A model generated the notes under the pieces. The model ran no database searches. It was not told where the DNA came from and worked only from the letters and a program-made list of their open reading frames with translations. The translations under genes and the position numbers were made by a program. Below, piece by piece: positions 23,233 through 34,685 of a stretch of 64,000 bases of DNA. This DNA is from Stemphylium vesicarium (lineage: Eukaryota; Ascomycota; Dothideomycetes; Pleosporales; Pleosporaceae). Each line of letters opens with the position of its first letter. Position 1 is the first letter of the stretch. The stretch is from positions 337,013 to 401,012 of the forward strand of contig QXCR01000007.1 of the NCBI GenBank assembly GCA_004380135.1, in the 5' to 3' direction.

Positions 23233-25547
23233 ATGGCGGAACCCGAGAAGGAGACTAGGATTGAGTAAGCGCTTTTGCTCCGCGACATCGTCCCTCTACT
23301 TCATACTGACATTCCTCCTCCAGGCCAGTCGTTGACGAGCAGGACGAGCACCATGGACGCAAAGCCTCCATCTTTGATGACGAGCAGAAGCGACGTGAGA
23401 GCGTTGCCCGCCTGACTGCCAATGTAGAAGGCGAGTAAGTAAACCCTCCGAATCACTCTCATGTCCCGCACTCACATCCAACCCCAAAAGGATCCGTAAC
23501 CCCCTCGTCGATATCTCCCGAGCCCAGCTTCTATCCAACGTGCACGACTTCGCTGTAGAGCATGACCTCACCTCGGTGGAGCCTCTCCTCATCAAAGGCG
23601 CCCTCGTCGCCCAGTCACCCGCCCTCTTTGAAGAAATGGAAGAACTCGACGAGAACGACCGCACCGTCATCCGCGAGGAATTCACGCACCGCTTCAAGCT
23701 TCCCCGCACCCTGTACTTCACCATTATCCTCAACTCGGTCGCCGCTGCGATCCAGGGCTGGGACCAGACGGGCTCCAACGGCGCTAACCTGACGTTTGGC
23801 CAGGCGCTGAGGATCCCGGACTCGGGTGCTGAGTGCGAGGCTGCGGGGAACTGTGAGAAGAATGGCTGGATTATCGGGTTTGTGAATGCGTGTCCGTATA
23901 TTGCCATTGCCGTATTTTGCGCCTGGATTTCCGGTAAGTTTTCTTTGCCATGACCAAGTCTTCGTTCTCTCACTAACATGTTTGTAAGACCCCGTGAATG
24001 AGTTCTGCGGTCGTCGCGGTACCATTTTCATCGCTGCCATCTTCTCGCTACTCGCCCCATTTGGCATGGGCCTGAGCCAGACGTGGCCTCAGCTGGCAGT
24101 CTGTCGTGTGCTACTCGGCGTAGGCATGGGTCTCAAGGAGGTCACTGTCCCCGTCTTCTCCGCTGAAAACGTGCCTGCTAGTGTTCGAGGTGGTCTGGTC
24201 ATGTCGTGGCAGATCTGGACCGCGTTTGGCATTTTCCTGGGGACTGTTGCCAATCTGGTTGTCATGGTGCGTAGATCGACGACACTCCTTATCCATCTTG
24301 CCTAATTTAGCTGACTGACTTCCCCTTAGAACACCGGCAGTATATCCTGGCGACTCCAATTCGGCTCCGCATTCATCCCCGCCGTTCCTCTCGTCATCGG
24401 AATCTGGTTCGTACCCGAGAGTCCACGATGGCTGATGAAAAAGCGCAAGTATGCCAAAGCATATCGGTCCTTCCTCCGTCTACGCAACTCGCCTCTGCAG
24501 GCCGCTCGTGACCTCTACTACACGCATTGCCTGCTCGAGCAGGAAGAAGTCTTGATCCGTGAGGCGGGAATCAACCCCAAGTCCAACTTCCTCACCCGCT
24601 TCATCGAACTCTTCACCATCCCCCGTGTCCGCCGCGCGACGCAGGCTTCCGGTATCGTAATGATTGGCCAACAAATGTGCGGTATAAACATCATTGCGTT
24701 CTACAGTTCAACCATCTTCGCCGAAGGCGGGGCGTCGAACAAGGAAGCTCTGATTGCTTCATTTGGGTTTGGCCTGGTGAACTTCGCTTTTGCGTGGCCT
24801 GCCGTGTGGACGATCGATACGTTTGGTCGACGCGGTCTGCTCCTCTTCACGTTCCCTAACATGTTCTGGACGCTGCTTGTAGCGGGCATGTGCTACTACA
24901 TTCCGCGCGAGAGCCCTGCGCATTTGGGTTTGATCGCATTCTTCGTCTATCTTTTCGGTGCGTTTTACAGCCCAGGCATGGGCCCTGTGCCTTTCACGTA
25001 CTCGGCTGAAGTCTTCCCGCTCTCGCATCGCGAGGTGGGCATGTCGTGGGCGGTGGCGACGAATAACTTCTGGGCTGCCATATTGTCGCTTACGCTTCCG
25101 AGGATGCTCAAGGCTATGAAGCCACAGGGTGTGTTTGGCTTCTACTCCGGCCTCAACGTCGTTGCTCTTATCATGATGTAAGTCCCACAACCCCCCTTCC
25201 ACCCATCAACCGACGGTCTTGCTAACAAAGGTCCTTGTAGTTTCCTCTGGCTCCCGGAAACCAAACAGCGCACCCTCGAAGAACTCGACTACGTCTTTGG
25301 CGTACCCACTACAAAGCACATGAAGTATCAGGCCGGCTTGAATCTTCCCTGGTGGTTCAAGACATACGTGCTGCGCCGCAAGGGCCTGGCTAAGCCCCAA
25401 CTGTACAAGTTTGGCGATAGCCGTCCGCCCGTGAGTGTCACGGCGCAGATGAGCTACGCGTGGAACACATATGTGCTGCGGAAGAAGGGGTTGGTGAAGC
25501 CGGATGCGTATGTCAAGGCGTCGCCGAGGGGTGAGAAGTCGGTGTAA
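23233..25547 (+). CDS. MFS sugar/polyol transporter, myo-inositol transporter-like
   Basis: Six exons, 23233-23264, 23324-23434, 23491-23933, 23989-24266, 24330-25177 and 25241-25547, give 672 residues. Introns are 55-63 bp, and all phases restore a continuous protein. A cytosolic N-terminus of about 150 residues precedes the first membrane span. Sugar-porter signatures include NEFCGRRGTIF after the second span, FVPESPRWLMKKRKY near residue 318, QQMCGINIIAFYSST, and DTFGRRGLLLF. The C-terminal marker is WLPETKQRTLEELD. Twelve spans are expected in the plasma membrane. The pattern resembles fungal H+/myo-inositol symporters, but the substrate is inference. The tail contains a duplicated motif, TYVLRRKGLAKPQLY and TYVLRKKGLVKPDAY, exactly 35 codons apart (25362 and 25467). 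Confidence 0.94.
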
Positions 25548-26718
25548 GCCGCGAAACCTCTGAAGAGAACAGCGGCCGTTCGATGCAAGGTTGGCTGAAT
25601 GATTGGCCATGATTAGCGGATATCAAAGGTCCTGTGTTTATTAACACGTCATGGATGAGAGTTGTAATTGCGGGGGAAATAATGTGATAATGGGAGGTTG
25701 TGTCGGGGTTTCTGATGGCTGACTTGGGGTCTGCACTGCATGTCTGTCGTCTTTTCCTTTGCTAGCTAGGTACACACCACACCCCTAGTCATCCATAGCT
25801 GCGAATAAAGTAAATACTCTACCAAAAAAAATCCCCTTCATCTCACACTATCATTAGAACTGCGGCCTGATATTCTTATCAAGAAACAAAAGCATCGAGA
25901 CAGAATTCACTAGTCAGATTAAACACACAACCCAACCCCGCCAACCGGCATCCCACCCCTTCCCCACCGCAACGTGTATTCTCCTCTAGCTTACATCTTA
26001 CATCGCTAGTGCCCATCCAATTCGACCTTCACATGCGGCCATCGACGGCGGGGGGATGCGAGACGCGCAAAACAGACTTAATTGGGTAAATGCCTCGGCT
26101 GCGCCGGATGTGACACCCCTCCTCCCACAGTCTCGTATCCCGCATGCCATGCCCCCGGTCTCTCTGCGCCTGCAGCTACCGAGTCGCAAACGCCCCAGGT
26201 TTGGCAGTAGTTGCGATGCATGCACGTATATGCGAGGTGGAAAGTGGGGGGTGGGTTGGGTGAGCATGCAGGTAACCTTGGCGTTATATAGGAAGGGGGA
26301 ACTGCGCCTTTATTTTATCTCCTGCTTCTTCTTTCGCAGTTTGCGTTTTGCATGTTGCTGCGTGATCTTTTTGCTGGGATAAAAGGGAATAACTATTGAC
26401 CTACTTGGCTCTTGTTACATACTTTCCCTCTTACTTGCTCGCCCGCCCGCTCGCTCTCCTCACCTGAGCTTATTCGTTGGTGGTGCCGGATCCGCTCGGA
26501 CGACCGCTTTCATTGCCTTGGTTTCCGTTCACCGCGTCTTGCTTGCGATTTCTGGGTCGCATCTTCGCGCGCGCAGTGAGATTGGATATTTAGGGAAGGT
26601 GTTAGAAGCCGTGGTCGCGAGAACTGTGTGTTTAGCTTGACTTTTCTTACGGAGAGGAAGCAAATAATCGGGCAAAAAAAGAATATATAGAAGAGAGGCG
26701 GGACAACAGCAATACACG
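25548..26718. other. Intergenic, no supported gene
   Basis: This is the 3' region of the MFS gene and the upstream region of the MPO1-like gene. C/T-rich sequence at 26400-26480 (GCCCGCCCGCTCGCTC) is a likely promoter feature. No frame is convincing. Confidence 0.45.
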
Positions 26719-27548
26719 ATGCCGGTATTCGATTTGAAGAAGAACCTCGTCTTTGTACGTCTCTCATCCCCCTCTCCTCCCCACCACTATATCCCGGAGT
26801 TTGGGAACGGAGGTAATGAAACACAACAATAGAAAGCGCAGGCTGACAAAAAGTCGCAAATATAGTACGGCGCATACCACCGCAACCCAACAAACGTCGC
26901 CATACACATAGCCTGCGTCCCCGTCCTCCTCGCGACCGGAGTCCTCTTCGTACGCTGCTCTCCCCTCTTCTCCTCCAATACCATCACAAAATAAACAATA
27001 CAATCTGCTAACACCGCCAAAAAAAACTCCAGGGCACAAACACGCCCACCCTCCCCTTGCGCACACCCCTCCTGCTAACCCGCCTCAACCTCCCCCTCAA
27101 CCTCGGCACCCTGGCCGCAGCAACCTACTCAACCCTATACCTCCTCCTCTCCCCCAACCTCGCCGGTGTGACCATCACGCCGCTCATCCTGGCCTTCGCA
27201 TCCACATCCAACCGCCTCGTGTCGCGCTACAACAAGACGCGCGTCAACAGTATCGCGGCGGCCGTGCACGTGGTTAGTTGGATACTGCAGTTTGTGGGCC
27301 ATGGGAAATACGAGGGGAGGAAACCGGCGCTGTTGGATAATCTAGTCCAGGCGTTGTTTTTGGCGCCGCTTTTTGTGTGGTATGAGGTTTTGTTTAAGAT
27401 GGGGTTTTACAAGGGGTTGAAGGCGGAGGTTGAGGCGGGGATTGAGGTTGAGGTGCAGAGGATGAAGGCGGAGAAGAGGGCTGGGAAGAAGGAGAGGGGG
27501 AAGGGGAAGGAAGCTGTGAGGGAGGAGAAGGGGGAGGAGAGTGTGTAA
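26719..27548 (+). CDS. mpo1: MPO1-like (DUF962/YGL010W) fatty-acid alpha-oxidation dioxygenase
   Basis: Three exons, 26719-26754, 26866-26949 and 27033-27548, all joined in phase 0 with introns of 111 and 83 bp, give 211 residues. The family core is intact: NLVFYGAYHRNPTNVAIH (His17, His26), a later AVHVVSWILQFVGHGKYEG with two more histidines, and KPALLDNLVQALFLAPLFV. Several hydrophobic helices fit an ER membrane protein. In yeast, Mpo1 is an Fe(II)-dependent dioxygenase that shortens 2-hydroxy fatty acids by one carbon during phytosphingosine breakdown. The histidines are thought to bind iron. The C-terminal 40 residues are Lys/Glu-rich and probably extra to the fold. The very short first exon of 12 codons is easy to miss but supplies the conserved N-terminus. 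Confidence 0.92.
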
Positions 27549-28061
27549 GTGTGTGGGTTGTTTTGTGCTAGGGGATAGGTAGAAGGTTAGGGAGGGGATG
27601 GAATTTGCGTAGGGCTTCTTCTTTTGGTGACAATTAGTCTAATTGTTCGTTTTCTTTCTCTCTATTTCTCTCTCTGTCTGTCAAGATGCTGAGAACGGAG
27701 TATGATGGCTCATCGCAAAAAACCCCATGTAATTCCATCGTTACAAAAACACATAGGCCAGGAGAAGAAGAAGAAGAAGAAGAAGAAGAAAGTCCTCCCT
27801 TCGTAGCCCCGAAATCTAGCCTTTTTCCCCTTGCACAAACATGTAAATGACTCCAAAAACAATACAGCAAATACCCAATCTCAATAACGTCCCCAAAGCA
27901 CACTTGCCTTTACAATCCTCCAACCCCCCTCCCCCACAGATCAACTACTTTTTTTTTCAGCATACCCAGGGGCCATCCCCATCATCCTTCCTGGCCGCCG
28001 TTCTCTCTCAGCCCAGAAAACACGGAAAGCAACGGACTGCTGTTGTGCGCTGTGGTCCCTT
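27549..28061. other. Convergent 3' region with a GAA microsatellite
   Basis: This interval separates the stop codons of the convergent MPO1-like and triple-repeat genes. It carries the GAA tract listed separately, and no coding signal. Confidence 0.5.
27763..27791 (+). repeat. (GAA)n microsatellite
   Basis: About nine to ten uninterrupted GAA/AAG units in the 3' intergenic region. It is likely length-variable between strains. Confidence 0.9.
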
Positions 28062-29642
28062 TCAACCAAAAGCAATGTTCAAAACCCGGACCTTTTCTAA
28101 CTCGACGAGGAGATCCTGGCACAAGCGTGTTAGCCAGACTATGTTGATTTTTCGCGTTCAAAGGACGTTGTTGGAGAGAGGGTGAGGGTCTGCTTACTCT
28201 GAATGGATCTTGGGCAGCTGTGAGAAGGGGTGGGGAGGGTGTGGGCCCGAGTTCTGAGGTAGGCTGGGATGGGAGGTTGGAGGGGGTGTCGATGTTGTTG
28301 TCGGTGATGTCGGTGTTGATGTCGATGAGGAGAGGGGTAGCAGAGGAGATGACGCTGGTGTTGTTGTTGGAAGAGAGGGAGGCAGAGGAGGCGGCGCTGG
28401 AGGCGGCGGCGCTGGTATCAGAGTGACTAGAAGATGTAGAATGCCGAGTCGACGCATCCTTTTCCCCAGCACCAGCACCAGAATGCGCCATCTCAGTCCC
28501 CTGTGGAGCGCCAACTCCGTCACCGCCCCGAAAAACCTCAGCACATGCTGGCGCTCCCTTTTCCTCCTTCTTCTTCATCACCACACTTCCCTCTCCACTC
28601 AAAACCCGAAACCGCCCCTCTGCCAATGCGCACCTCGCCGCAGCAAAATTGACAAATAGCCTAAACCGTCCAGGTTCCTCGCCAGCCCAGTACGTATATG
28701 CGAAGTGCTGTTCCCGCGAGTGGAACGCAATGTGATCACGTGCGGCATTTAGATCGGGGAAGAAAGGAGGGAAGTACGGGATGAGAAGGAGGAGGCGGTT
28801 GATATCAGTTTGGATTGCTGCTGCAGGTGAGTTAGTTGGTTTTGGTAAAGGGTGAGGGGAAAGGGGGAAAGGGAAAAGGGGAAAGCGTACCTCTCTTAGT
28901 GACATGGACGGGTTTGACGGGCTTCATCTCGTCCTCCTCCTCCTTGGACCTGAAATCTTTTGTAGTCTTCGCCACAGGAATTGCAGGCTTGACGATGACT
29001 CCCACTGTCTTCGGCTTCTCCTTCCACCCATACCCTGGATACTTGATTGTGAAAAACCCCGCTTCAAACGCGTGCCGAGCAGTGTTGTAGTTGACATACC
29101 CGTCATACGCGCCTTTCTCCACGCCCTCAAACACCGTGTACTCGAAACGAAGCAGACCTGCCTTTTCCGCCACAAAGTCTCTGGCGCAGTTTGCGGTATG
29201 GAAGTGTGCGGGCCAGTTGGGTATCAAGGGGAGGAAACGCGCGATGTCGGATTCAATGGATGCTGTTGTTGCTATTAGTCCATGCCTTGTCACAGTCATT
29301 CACAACCATCATAATAACGATAGAGAACGAAAGGAGGGATAGCAAAAACATACCCCTTAAAGCCCTCTTATCCTCCACCGGGACGTCGACGTAGAATTCA
29401 CCCGCCTCGAAAGCTTTGACCGCGACGATGTAGTGAACTTTGTCTTTGATGTAGTCCTGCTCTTGGACACTGCATCCCGCGGAAGGCGCGGTGTATATGA
29501 AGCCTGCTTTGGCGCTTTCGTGCGAGATGTACTGTTTCGCGGCTTCGATGTCGTGGAAGCGTGTGGGGTAGCTGTGGATGATGCGTTCGAGCCTGGCTGC
29601 TGCCCGGGCGATGAGGGGTCCCCTTCGCTCGTCTTTGGGCAT
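28062..29642 (-). CDS. Protein with three copies of an unrecognised ~75-residue domain
   Basis: Four exons on the minus strand, 29642-29354, 29262-28891, 28820-28198 and 28115-28062, give 445 residues. Introns are 91, 70 and 82 bp, with CTAAT/CTAAC branch sites. An upstream in-frame ATG at 29786 is possible. Exons 1, 2 and 3 each hold one copy of the same domain. Each copy begins with a helix (RLERIIHSYPTRF; DIARFLPLIPNWPAHF; DINRLLLLIPYFPPFF), then A-(K/R)-(Q/D) and F-x-Y-T. Each ends in A-(F/L)-x-x-G-x-F (VKAFEAGEFYV; ARHAFEAGFFTI; ARCALAEGRFRV). The introns after copies 1 and 2 are both phase 1. A Ser/Thr/Asn-rich linker follows copy 3, and the last exon encodes LLVELEKVRVLNIAFG. No known family, signal peptide or membrane span is seen. 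The final intron is the least certain; read-through would give a longer, unnatural tail. Confidence 0.82.
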
Positions 29643-30145
29643 CTTGGTGGATTTGGGGGGCTTTGGTGGTTGGAGAGTTGTTGGTGGGTTATAATGGTAT
29701 GGGAATTGAGAAGACTTTGTAAGGAAAGGGAAGAAGGTAGAGGAATGGCGAACGTCAAGTACTCGGGGTGTTTGTAGTGGGTTCATGTTCGGATTGACAT
29801 TGGTGCTCTGGACGGCAAACGCCTGATGAGTGGTTCTAGACGGCTAATGGAAAGTGTGAGCCCGGCGGATAGTCATGGGGTCAAGACATTTGGGCGGCGA
29901 GGTTATACCGCTTCGATTGCAAACAGAGCGTTCATCCGCCCATAGCAAATCCCGACTTCTCGTAGCAAAGGCCGCAAATATCTGGTAGCGTTGATGACTT
30001 GATGATATGATCATTCCCTTAGCTATCGTACAATTTAGCAATCTCGCGCGTGTCGGCTACATAATGCATCAGTATTTCCAACTCCCGACTCCCAATCCAA
30101 ACACATAACTCAACCTCCAGCAAACCTCGATCTGACCAACTCCAC
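29643..30145. promoter_or_regulatory. Promoter/leader of the triple-repeat gene
   Basis: About 500 bp lie between the triple-repeat start and the stop of the PQ-loop gene on the same strand. The first 140 bases upstream are open in frame with the gene (ATG at 29786) but read like leader sequence. No other gene is seen. Confidence 0.4.
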
Positions 30146-31366
30146 CTACTCTTCCTCATCACTGTCCTCGTCATCTTTCCTGTACATGAAGTACTGCACG
30201 AAAACACCCGCATCCAGCAACAGGGTACCAAAGCTACCCAACAGCCAGCTCATATTAACCGCGATGTATTTGCCATACTCTGCTCTTCCCTCGCCATCAT
30301 GGCAAATACGGCCTCCACATTTGGGCTTGTATACCAGAATGCTGAGCACGTACGTAAGGTTTCCCAAGCAAGCAAACAGAAAGAACAGCATGCTGATACC
30401 CTCGGTGGACTTGCGGCGGTAGTTGAGTAGGAGTTGCGGCACGCGTGATCCGAGATAAAGCGCTGCGCAAACGTAACCGGAGACTTGGCCCCAGAAATTG
30501 AAGTGCAGGGGTGTTTCGGAAGATGGATCCTGCTCGTCGGGTGGGCTAGGCGCGGTGGAGTTGCGTGCGCTGAGCCACCAGCCAAAGACACCAGCGGCGC
30601 AGACTAACACCACGGTGCTGATGTTGAAGATGATCGTTTGCAAGTTGGACTGAGATGGTTGGGGCCTCGCAACCACATTGTTCCGGTGCCCAGATGTGGG
30701 GTCATCGTGGAGCGGTGTGACGGGCGAGAGATGCGTGCCATCTATAGACAAAAAGCGCTCACGGAATGAGCCCTGCGAATGACCGGAGCCGCGTCTATCG
30801 ATATCCGAGATCCTCGGCCGTTGTACCTCGATCCCATTCCCGTTTTCGTTGGTGTAGGGATTGCCGTTTGATTGTGGTCTGCGCTCAGAAAGGAGCGGAG
30901 ACTGCTCGCTAGCCACGCTATCTTCATCTGACTCGTCCGAAGGCTTCTTGAAGTCGTCACGAAGCGTAAAACCCTTGTACCAGAAGCATTGGAGGAGTAA
31001 GACAATATCCGCAAGCGTGTAGTACACGGCCAAGATGATCATCGTGGGCAATACACCCTGGAGCACCGCCCCTATGATGTTGAAGAAGTCACCGAGAAGC
31101 CATACTACAATGAATACGACTGATAGACCTTCTGCTGAGCCTCTCTTCCAGTTCTCGATGATTTGGGGTGAGAAGACGACTGTCGGACGTGTTAGCTGGA
31201 ACGCGGTAAAGGTGGTGCGACAACGCCCGACGTAAGCCTATTACAGCGTTTCACGTGATGTGTGAAATGAAAAGTACGTACCTATCCAGCACGCGATGCT
31301 GATCGATCCGAAAATTTGGCTGATCGCGTCTATATCCAGGCGCAAACCCTGGGCTGGAGGGAACAT
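30146..31366 (-). CDS. PQ-loop vacuolar basic amino acid transporter (YPQ-like)
   Basis: Exons 31366-31282 and 31179-30146, joined in phase 1 over a 102-bp intron, give 372 residues. An in-frame ATG 72 bases upstream is less family-like. The first PQ loop is split by the intron (SISIACWI then VVFSPQIIENWKRGSAEGLS). The second is YLGSRVPQLLLNYRRKSTEG. Seven membrane spans are expected, with a Ser/Asp-rich cytosolic loop of about 100 residues in the middle containing SEQSPLL, a possible vacuolar sorting dileucine. The C-terminus is acidic. Yeast Ypq1-3 export or exchange lysine, arginine and histidine across the vacuolar membrane and are kin of lysosomal PQLC2. The family is certain; which basic amino acid is moved is not. 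Confidence 0.93.
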
Positions 31367-31953
31367 GTTCGCTATGACGTATCCCACACCAATTCCGAGC
31401 TCTTCCTCAAATTCGAGACCCCAAACGCGCCTTTCCAAGAGCCAACGTAGACGAGCTCGATACTCGGCAGCTCTAAAGCCTCAAACAATGTCGCGTAAAG
31501 CTCTATGCTTGGTTTTTCTGGAGGCGCAACAGCTTGTGGCGCACACGTCGTACAAGCTCAACAAAGAGCGTGTTGCTAGTCAAAGCAGCTGTGCAGCCAG
31601 CCGCGCGGTATATCGATGCGGAATCGTCCTGCGAGCGCGATGAAGATGTTTGCCGAAGGATTTCTGATGACGAAAAGCGAATATGAGATGGAATCTAGAG
31701 CTCAATCTGCCTGAATGACTGACAATTGGAAAAATCTCGGGCGAGTACGTAATCCGGGGTTGCAGGGATGAGCTCCTGCAGGAACCGGAAGAGCCGCACG
31801 TCTTAGCGAAACCTGTTCACGTGGGCGACAAAGTGCGACGGCTGGTCCTACAGACCTTGTAGGTCCAACTGTCCATTATATTCATTGTAGATGCAGAATA
31901 TCTAATTTTCTGTATCTGTCTATGCAGATTCAGAAGAATCGTACTTGGCCTAT
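31367..31953. other. Intergenic, no supported gene
   Basis: This is the upstream region of the PQ-loop gene and the 3' region of the AIM6-like gene, both on the minus strand. No coding signal is seen. Confidence 0.5.
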
Positions 31954-32943
31954 CTAGCTGGAACCCTCCCAGAATGCAGCTGCGCCAGCGAGGTCATCGA
32001 CATTCAGCAGATCAACACCTTCATCCCACAGGGTCCTCCAGATCGCGTTCCTTGTGCCAATAGGGTAATTAGGCTGGTTCCAGTACCGGGCCATGATTCC
32101 CTTCTCGTGCGCGGCGTCAAGCTGGCTTCTCAGAGTCTCCAGCTGTGTGTCGTTCATTTCGCGCTTGCGCACTTCGCCGAACGATGACGCAAAGTTGGTG
32201 GAGGCGATGGGAGCTTCGTTGGCGGTCAAGTCCTTGTACTTGGCGTCCTTGAGATCGACAAGTGGCGCGTCAAAAAACACGTCGCGTGGCGACGATGCGA
32301 GAACGTCGGAAAGCTGGGTGTTTCCTGTTCCGATGACGGTCACGGGGTTCTTTCGAAGGTTCTTGCCATCATAAGTTGTGAGCCAGTCGCCACTTCGCAG
32401 GGGCTCCAAAGCTTCGAGGACGGCGGGCCATGTCTCGTCTGAGCCAGTCTTCAAATCGATGAAGAAGTAGAGGGTCTGGCCGCTCGACGTGTCAAATACA
32501 CCATTCTGCTCGCCTGGCTGGACGAAAGGAGTGCTTGGGTTCTGGCGATGCAGAGTGTCAAGAATGGGCTGGAGGTACAGAGATTCGAGAGTGCGCTTGT
32601 CGGTGAGAGCGGCAGGCTCGTGACCAACCTTTGCATGTTAGTTTTGGTGATAGACCAGGTAGAGTCGTAGGCTTACGTATAATGTGCCATTGATAAGCCA
32701 GACATCCGCCTCGGTGGAGATGGCCCCATGGCTCAAGCCAGAATAGAAAGGTACATCGCGCCAGTAGTCATTGTGGCTGTGGAACGGTTTTGGAATGATC
32801 TCCCTCGTGAAATCAGTGGGATACTTGTACTTGTCGCTGTTGTCAGTGTTGGCCAAGATGTTCTTCAATGGAGTCTGCTGTCCATAAGGTACCGCGCTGC
32901 AAAGAGCTGCGAAACTTGCGGTAAGAGCGAGGGAGGAACGCAT
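31954..32943 (-). CDS. Secreted AIM6-like PLC/GDPD-superfamily phosphodiesterase
   Basis: Exons 32943-32677 and 32628-31954, joined in phase 0 over a 48-bp intron with a CTAAC branch site, give 313 residues. A signal peptide is visible (MRSSLALTASFAALCSA). The TIM-barrel phosphodiesterase signature follows: PKPFHSHNDYWRDVPFY in place of the usual HRG, then STEADVWLINGTLYVGHE, with the acidic and histidine residues expected to bind the metal. Later strands include LYFFIDLKT, NPVTVIGTGN and GIMARYWNQPN. This is the fungal family containing yeast Aim6, whose substrate is unknown. A lipid or phosphodiester substrate is inferred from the fold. The final segment VDLLNVDDLAGAAAFW is the usual family end. 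Confidence 0.92.
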
Positions 32944-33311
32944 GATGACAACAACACGATTGATACACGCAAACGAAGCAACAACAATGCGAGAAGCTTT
33001 AAATATGAAACGAGAGCTTTGCAAAAGCGATGGAATGATACCTGCCGGTGGTTGATGAATGTTTGGTTTGAAGCATGTCGACGATGTCACTGGTGGGGAA
33101 CACGTGCGCATCCGGCCAATCCGGTCACGTTGCTCGGCCCGTGGATGATTGACGCGCTTCTGAAGCTTCTGCTGCACTGCAAAGCGTACGATGGGGCTTC
33201 TGTACCTTATTTCTTTCTGTCTTGCAGATTTTAGCGATAACATTGAAGCTCTAACTTGAATGATATCCTGGCCTGACTATGAGGGGCACTGAAAGCGCGC
33301 TACGCGATGCC
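32944..33311. promoter_or_regulatory. Upstream region of the AIM6-like gene
   Basis: About 370 bp, presumably the promoter and leader. No reading frame stands out on either strand. Confidence 0.4.
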
Positions 33312-33695
33312 TCACTCTTGCGCGAACCAGCCTCCACAATTGAGTGCTTGGCGGTGGATGAGGAAGATCGCATATGTACCATCTGCCGGAGAGTTGGGAT
33401 TCGAATACTTTATATGCTCGTCATCTGGGGTTGCGATAGCAATGTCGCAGTGCGATATGGAGAGAAGCTTGGAACAGCCCGAACAGGCACCGAGCCGGTA
33501 GCCGGCTGGGGAGGCGTCCACAAACATGTTCGCGTCGACTTCGCGACAAGTAGTACGTACACCGTTGCCAACGTTGTATCCGGAGCAGCCGGGGTCGGTG
33601 ATAATTTCGGTGTTTTGGAGATATCGTGAGGAAGGCGCGGTGAGCTCGGCTACACGACAGCGACGAGCGTTGCTGTAAACGCCCTCTCCTCCGAT
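33312..33695 (-). pseudogene. Cysteine-rich secreted-type reading frame without a visible start (gene fragment or missed exon)
   Basis: The minus-strand frame is open for 127 codons from just after a TGA (33698-33696) to the stop at 33312. Its content looks like a mature small secreted protein: RYLQNTEIITDPGCSGYN, then TTCRE, GACSGCSKLL, SHCDIAIATPDDE and ALNCGGWFAQE, with six well-spaced cysteines. The first in-frame ATG (33527) falls after two of them, so the natural start is missing. Upstream, frame-shifted sequence reads AFTATLVAVV, like the core of a signal peptide. One extra base at GTCGTGTAG would separate the two. Either the N-terminus has decayed by frameshift, or an upstream exon was not recognised. 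No family is identified. Confidence 0.4.
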
Positions 33696-34685
33696 TCATG
33701 CAAAGAATACTGCCGCGTGGACAGAAACCAATAGTCTGTGGACAGCACACAGAAGACTTGGTTTGTTGTACATGAGATGCGCGCGCATCTCGGGTCCCCG
33801 TGTACACAAAGTCCTTGAGCGCAACAACAACAACTACGACAACATCTCCGCGTGCCCTGTCCCTTCCCATCCGAGTTCCAGACTCCCATCTGCCCGAACC
33901 CCAGGCCCAGCCATGTGTCTGGCCCTGGCCCTTGACGGTCTTACAACGGTCTTTCTACCCGTGTCATCAGGTTTTGGGAGAGATCCTGCAAGATATTAGT
34001 GCATTTTGAAACGAGGGTCTCTTCGTGGTGGGCCCTGGTCGGGTGATTGGCGCGAAATAAAGCCGGTGCGGCACATACTAGTAGCTGCAGCCAGGAATTG
34101 GCCATGGTCATGCGGGATCAAAGACCCTGCAGTCGATTGCGACTACATGGGATTGTAACTGGCTTGTAGCATGCAAGAGTAGGGAGTACTTGCATATGGT
34201 GGCTGGGAGACGGCGGTCGAGGAAATTGCGTGATTGAAGCACGGTTGCTGAGGATACGAGGGAACGCGTACGACAGGTTGGGCCGACACCGGATGGGCGT
34301 AATTGTGGGAGGTCTCTGAGTTGGCATTGGGTTGTGAAAATGAAGTACGGTGTAACTAGGCTTACTCACAATGTGCAGCATACATTGAGTGAGCCAAACG
34401 TATAATATTTACGGTCACGTGGAGCAATAGAGAGAGAATTTACTGAGGGATTGTCTCCTAGAAGAGACTTTGAATTGACCGATGTAAACAAGGTATTCGC
34501 TAAGTTGATTCAACACCGTGCCGTAAATGCCCTGGGCCAAAGCCGAAAATGAAGCCAAAACGCCAACCGCTCTCGTAATGTGGACAAAAGATCATGACCA
34601 AATCTTCTCCCATGCATAGTTATAGTACACTGCGTCTCAGACGCTTGAAAGGGATAGGTTGTAAAGTACGAGTCGAAATACTCTG
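33696..34685. other. Intergenic, no supported gene
   Basis: The first part could hold the lost or unrecognised 5' end of the cysteine-rich frame. The remainder shows no coding signal. Confidence 0.45.
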
